Assembly (NCBI GenBank): GCA_023391335.1
Contig: JAEWBG010000105.1
Span: forward strand, 1-23,863
Reading direction: 5' to 3'
Source of the DNA: Pseudomonadota bacterium
GTDB lineage: Bacteria > Pseudomonadota > Gammaproteobacteria > Steroidobacterales > Steroidobacteraceae
Length of the DNA: 23,863 nucleotides
The stretch's first letter is position 1. Every line of letters begins with the position of its first letter. Of this stretch, positions 21,554-23,863 are shown piece by piece. The notes beneath the pieces were generated by a model. The model saw only the letters and a program-made list of their open reading frames with translations. It did no database searches and was not told where the DNA came from. A program made the position numbers and the translations under genes.

Positions 21554-23557
21554 TCACTTCAAGTTCTCGGAGAGAAATTGTTCGAGCTCGGTCAACACTT
21601 GAGTACGAGTCTCCGCGCGAGACAGCCAATGATCCTCGCCCTTCAGTGTCACCAGCCGAGATTGCTTGCCCGCAGCCTTCAACTCCGAATCCATCATTTG
21701 AGATTGTTCGAAGGGAACTACCGTGTCATCGACACCATGGATGAGCAACACGCTGGCAGTGACATTCACAGCTGAGCGCGCCGGGGACCGACTAATGACA
21801 TCGGGACTGAGCGGCGGACCGATGTTATCTCGCAGATCGCTTACCGAATTGGACTCGTCCCCAAATTGGATCGTCTGATACTGAATAAACTTCGGCAAAT
21901 CCGACGGACCGCCGATACTGACAGCGCATCGATACAAGCTACTGGTGTATGCGGCCCCCGCGAGTGCCGCGTATCCTCCATAGCCTGCACCGACAATGCA
22001 GATGCGCGACGGATCGGCGACATGCTGCTCGATCATTGCGCGCACTCCGTCGGTGACGTCGTCTTGCATCAAACGCCCCCACTGCCGATATCCAGCGAGT
22101 CGAAACGCCTCCCCAAATCCGGTAGAACCACGGAACTGCGGTTGGAGGACTACATATCCACGGGTGGCGAGAAACTGCACCAACCAATCGAACTCAGGAT
22201 AGTCACGGGCTGCGGGCCCGCCGTGCGGCAGCACGATCATCGGCAAGGCTTGCTTGGGCGCTCCCGGAGGCAATGTGAGATACGCCGGAATTTCTTGCCC
22301 GTCGCGAGCCTTGTATGTGATTGCCCGCAAATCTCCCATCGGCACTTGGGCAAGCGAGGGATACTCCTCACCTGCGATGTCCGCCGTGCCTTTCGAGAAA
22401 TCGACGAGGTAATAGACGGCCGGAGTCGACGGCGTTGAAATCTTCACTAACGATCTCTTACCGTCGCGAGATGCCGATCTGAGCGTTCGCATCTTGCCCG
22501 CGAACGCTTTCTGCACTTTCTGATCTCGAGCTTCGGATACTGGATCCAGCCAACGAATTGAAGGATCAGGTCCTCCAAGCTGCAGCCCGACAAGCTTATT
22601 GGTGTACGGATCGATGATTCCATATTCCACCAACGCTTGATCCTCGACTCCCCACGGCGCAAAGCCACTCCCATCCAGGGCGACGCTCCACAGCTTCTTC
22701 GGCCCCGTATCGCTTTCATCCATGATCACTACCGCAGCACCGTCGGCGGACAACCCGATCAGCCGCAGCTTCTTGCTTTCGGGAAGCTTGAGTTCTTTCC
22801 AACTGGACCCGTGAGCTGCGTAAATGCGGTACGACTTGTACTCGGGATTCAGCTCACTGCGCACCATGGGTCTGCCGTCGCCATCGACGAGATATTCGTC
22901 CGTGAACTGACTGCCGCTATCGATCGGATTGCCCTTACCGGTGCGCGTATCGACTTCGAACAGGCGCCTCACCCATCCACCCAATCGGCGTTCGCCGCGG
23001 ATGTGCGTGCTGGTGATGCGAGTGACCTCGGCGCGCGAGTAGTCCCACGTCGACATCACCACTGTGTGCGACTTACTGGGATGAAATGCGAGGACCTCGG
23101 AGTCCGTCACGTAAACGCGTCGATAGTCGTCCATCAACAAGACGCGCGTTGCCCCGGTCGCGATATCGACGGCCACTGTCCGGATCCACTCGTAGGCATA
23201 CTTGTGATCGACGGAATTCGATGCGGTTACGCTCACGTCGACGAGTAGCGTCTCATCGTCCGCCCACTCGACTTTACGCATCTTCATGGATTGCTCGAAC
23301 GCGAGCGTGCGCAACATTTTCCCGGAATCTACATCCAACACTGCGATGCCGGTGATGGGCCCCGAGTTATCGATCCACCCCAGCAACTTGCCGTTCGGGC
23401 TCAATGCCATGTCCGTCACTTCGGGCAAGTGCCCGAACGCTTGCGCCGATGCACGCATGACTGGCGGCGCATCGGCACCGAATGCCGAAAGCGACGGCAA
23501 AATCAATGTGGATAGAAATAGGACACGGAAGATCGAGCGCAGAGAGATCGTCTGCAT
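21554..23557 (-). CDS. S9 prolyl-oligopeptidase family protein lacking the nucleophile serine
   Basis: This is a 667-residue exported member of the S9 peptidase family. A signal peptide (FRVLFLSTLILPSLSAFGA) is followed by an N-terminal beta-propeller region (to about 400; DMALSPNGKLLGWID, LALHPS-like blades). The C-terminal alpha/beta hydrolase domain has LPMIVLPHGGPAARD, VVLQPQFRGSTGFGEAF and DDVTDGVRAMI. In active members the elbow reads GxSxGG. Here codon 525 (21983-21985) is GGC, giving GAGYGGYAAL, so the serine is glycine. The acid Asp611 (HGVDDTVVP) and His643 (KGEDHWLS) remain. ATG at 23557 is chosen as the start of the signal peptide; the frame is open to 23647. The protein is probably inactive as a serine peptidase, or the base is a sequence error. 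Confidence 0.9.
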   Translation of the reverse strand: MQTISLRSIFRVLFLSTLILPSLSAFGADAPPVMRASAQAFGHLPEVTDMALSPNGKLLGWIDNSGPITGIAVLDVDSGKMLRTLAFEQSMKMRKVEWADDETLLVDVSVTASNSVDHKYAYEWIRTVAVDIATGATRVLLMDDYRRVYVTDSEVLAFHPSKSHTVVMSTWDYSRAEVTRITSTHIRGERRLGGWVRRLFEVDTRTGKGNPIDSGSQFTDEYLVDGDGRPMVRSELNPEYKSYRIYAAHGSSWKELKLPESKKLRLIGLSADGAAVVIMDESDTGPKKLWSVALDGSGFAPWGVEDQALVEYGIIDPYTNKLVGLQLGGPDPSIRWLDPVSEARDQKVQKAFAGKMRTLRSASRDGKRSLVKISTPSTPAVYYLVDFSKGTADIAGEEYPSLAQVPMGDLRAITYKARDGQEIPAYLTLPPGAPKQALPMIVLPHGGPAARDYPEFDWLVQFLATRGYVVLQPQFRGSTGFGEAFRLAGYRQWGRLMQDDVTDGVRAMIEQHVADPSRICIVGAGYGGYAALAGAAYTSSLYRCAVSIGGPSDLPKFIQYQTIQFGDESNSVSDLRDNIGPPLSPDVISRSPARSAVNVTASVLLIHGVDDTVVPFEQSQMMDSELKAAGKQSRLVTLKGEDHWLSRAETRTQVLTELEQFLSENLK

Positions 23558-23628
23558 AGTTACGCCGCCGAGTGTTGCGCTTAACGAGCGCTTGTTGGTT
23601 TCAAACCAATGATTCAGCAGAAGGAATC

Positions 23629-23798
23629 GAACGCACAAAGAGCGCAAAGCCGTACGCCACTGAATAAAAAACTACCTGTTCGCGTGCTGAGGTGAAGTTA
23701 CTCGCGATACCACGAACCAATTCGCGCTAGAGGTTTCACGCGCGATTCAGTCGCTCTCACGTTCTCACCGCTCTATGCGTTCTTTGTGTTACGTCCGG
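23629..23798. repeat. Inverted pair of 9-nt-period repeats (site C)
   Basis: The left arm (23629-23651) holds GAACGCACAAAGAGCGCAAAG. The right arm (23771-23796) is the near reverse complement of the left arm of site A, containing ATGCGTTCTTTGTGTTACGTC. The arms are about 120 bp apart, upstream of the S9 gene. Three such pairs in 24 kb mark a dispersed family. Confidence 0.75.
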
Positions 23799-23807
23799 AT
23801 CTTGAAG

Positions 23808-23835
23808 GACTCGGCCGCGTTTCCGCGGCCGAGTC
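23808..23835. terminator. Strong 12-bp hairpin at the right edge
   Basis: GACTCGGCCGCG (23808-23819) pairs perfectly with CGCGGCCGAGTC (23824-23835) over a TTTC loop. No T-run follows on either strand. It probably ends a transcript entering from the right or belongs to a leader beyond the window; its gene is not visible. Confidence 0.5.
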
Positions 23836-23863
23836 TTCGCAGCGCGATCAATCAGGCAACACA

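Overview
The window is 23.9 kb of moderately GC-rich chromosomal DNA from a Gram-negative bacterium. Many products are exported by Sec or Tat signals. It carries a periplasmic glucan biosynthesis gene (opgG) and a manganese exporter under a yybP-ykoY riboswitch. These fit a gammaproteobacterium, perhaps of the Steroidobacteraceae/Nevskiales type, but that placement is inference: there is no rRNA or other marker gene here. I see no tRNA, rRNA, CRISPR array, phage gene or transposase.

Layout. 1-1185: a heptamer repeat array and a secreted Fes-like esterase. 1359-4827 (minus): a cytochrome c/PQQ sugar dehydrogenase fusion and a secreted TIM-barrel hydrolase-like protein. 5173-7308 (plus): a FecR-domain/DUF6600 protein. 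7309-8025: a gene-free block filled by an unusual chain of mini-hairpins, part of it duplicated as a 131-bp tandem repeat. 8026-9484: a Nu-class-like glutathione transferase converging on the manganese exporter and its riboswitch. 9606-11549 (minus): a HAF-repeat protein and an alpha/beta hydrolase. 11648-13780 (plus): a hexapeptide acetyltransferase and a Tat-exported Gfo/Idh/MocA oxidoreductase. 13784-14435 (minus): two small genes of unknown function, apparently coupled. 14793-16423 (minus): a winged-helix/TolB-like/TPR regulator broken by one frameshift. 16668-17432 (plus): an MddA-like methyltransferase. 17433-18033: a repeat-rich gap. 18034-19575 (minus): opgG. 19863-20378 (plus): a C-terminal remnant of an ArnT-like glycosyltransferase. 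20405-23557 (minus): an Ig-like/fibronectin III secreted protein and an S9 peptidase homologue whose nucleophile serine is glycine.

The genes form mostly single-gene transcription units rather than one pathway. The common theme is envelope and periplasmic work: sugar oxidation, glucan synthesis, esterase, peptidase and adhesion-like modules.

The most unusual content is between the genes. One repeat family is a regular chain of 3-6 bp hairpins, mostly with GNNA or GNA loops on one strand, separated by 6-nt CTTCCT-like spacers. It occurs at four places and in both orientations. Other short-period repeats (period 7 and period 9) often form inverted pairs. A ~55-bp element is present in two inverted copies 12 kb apart.
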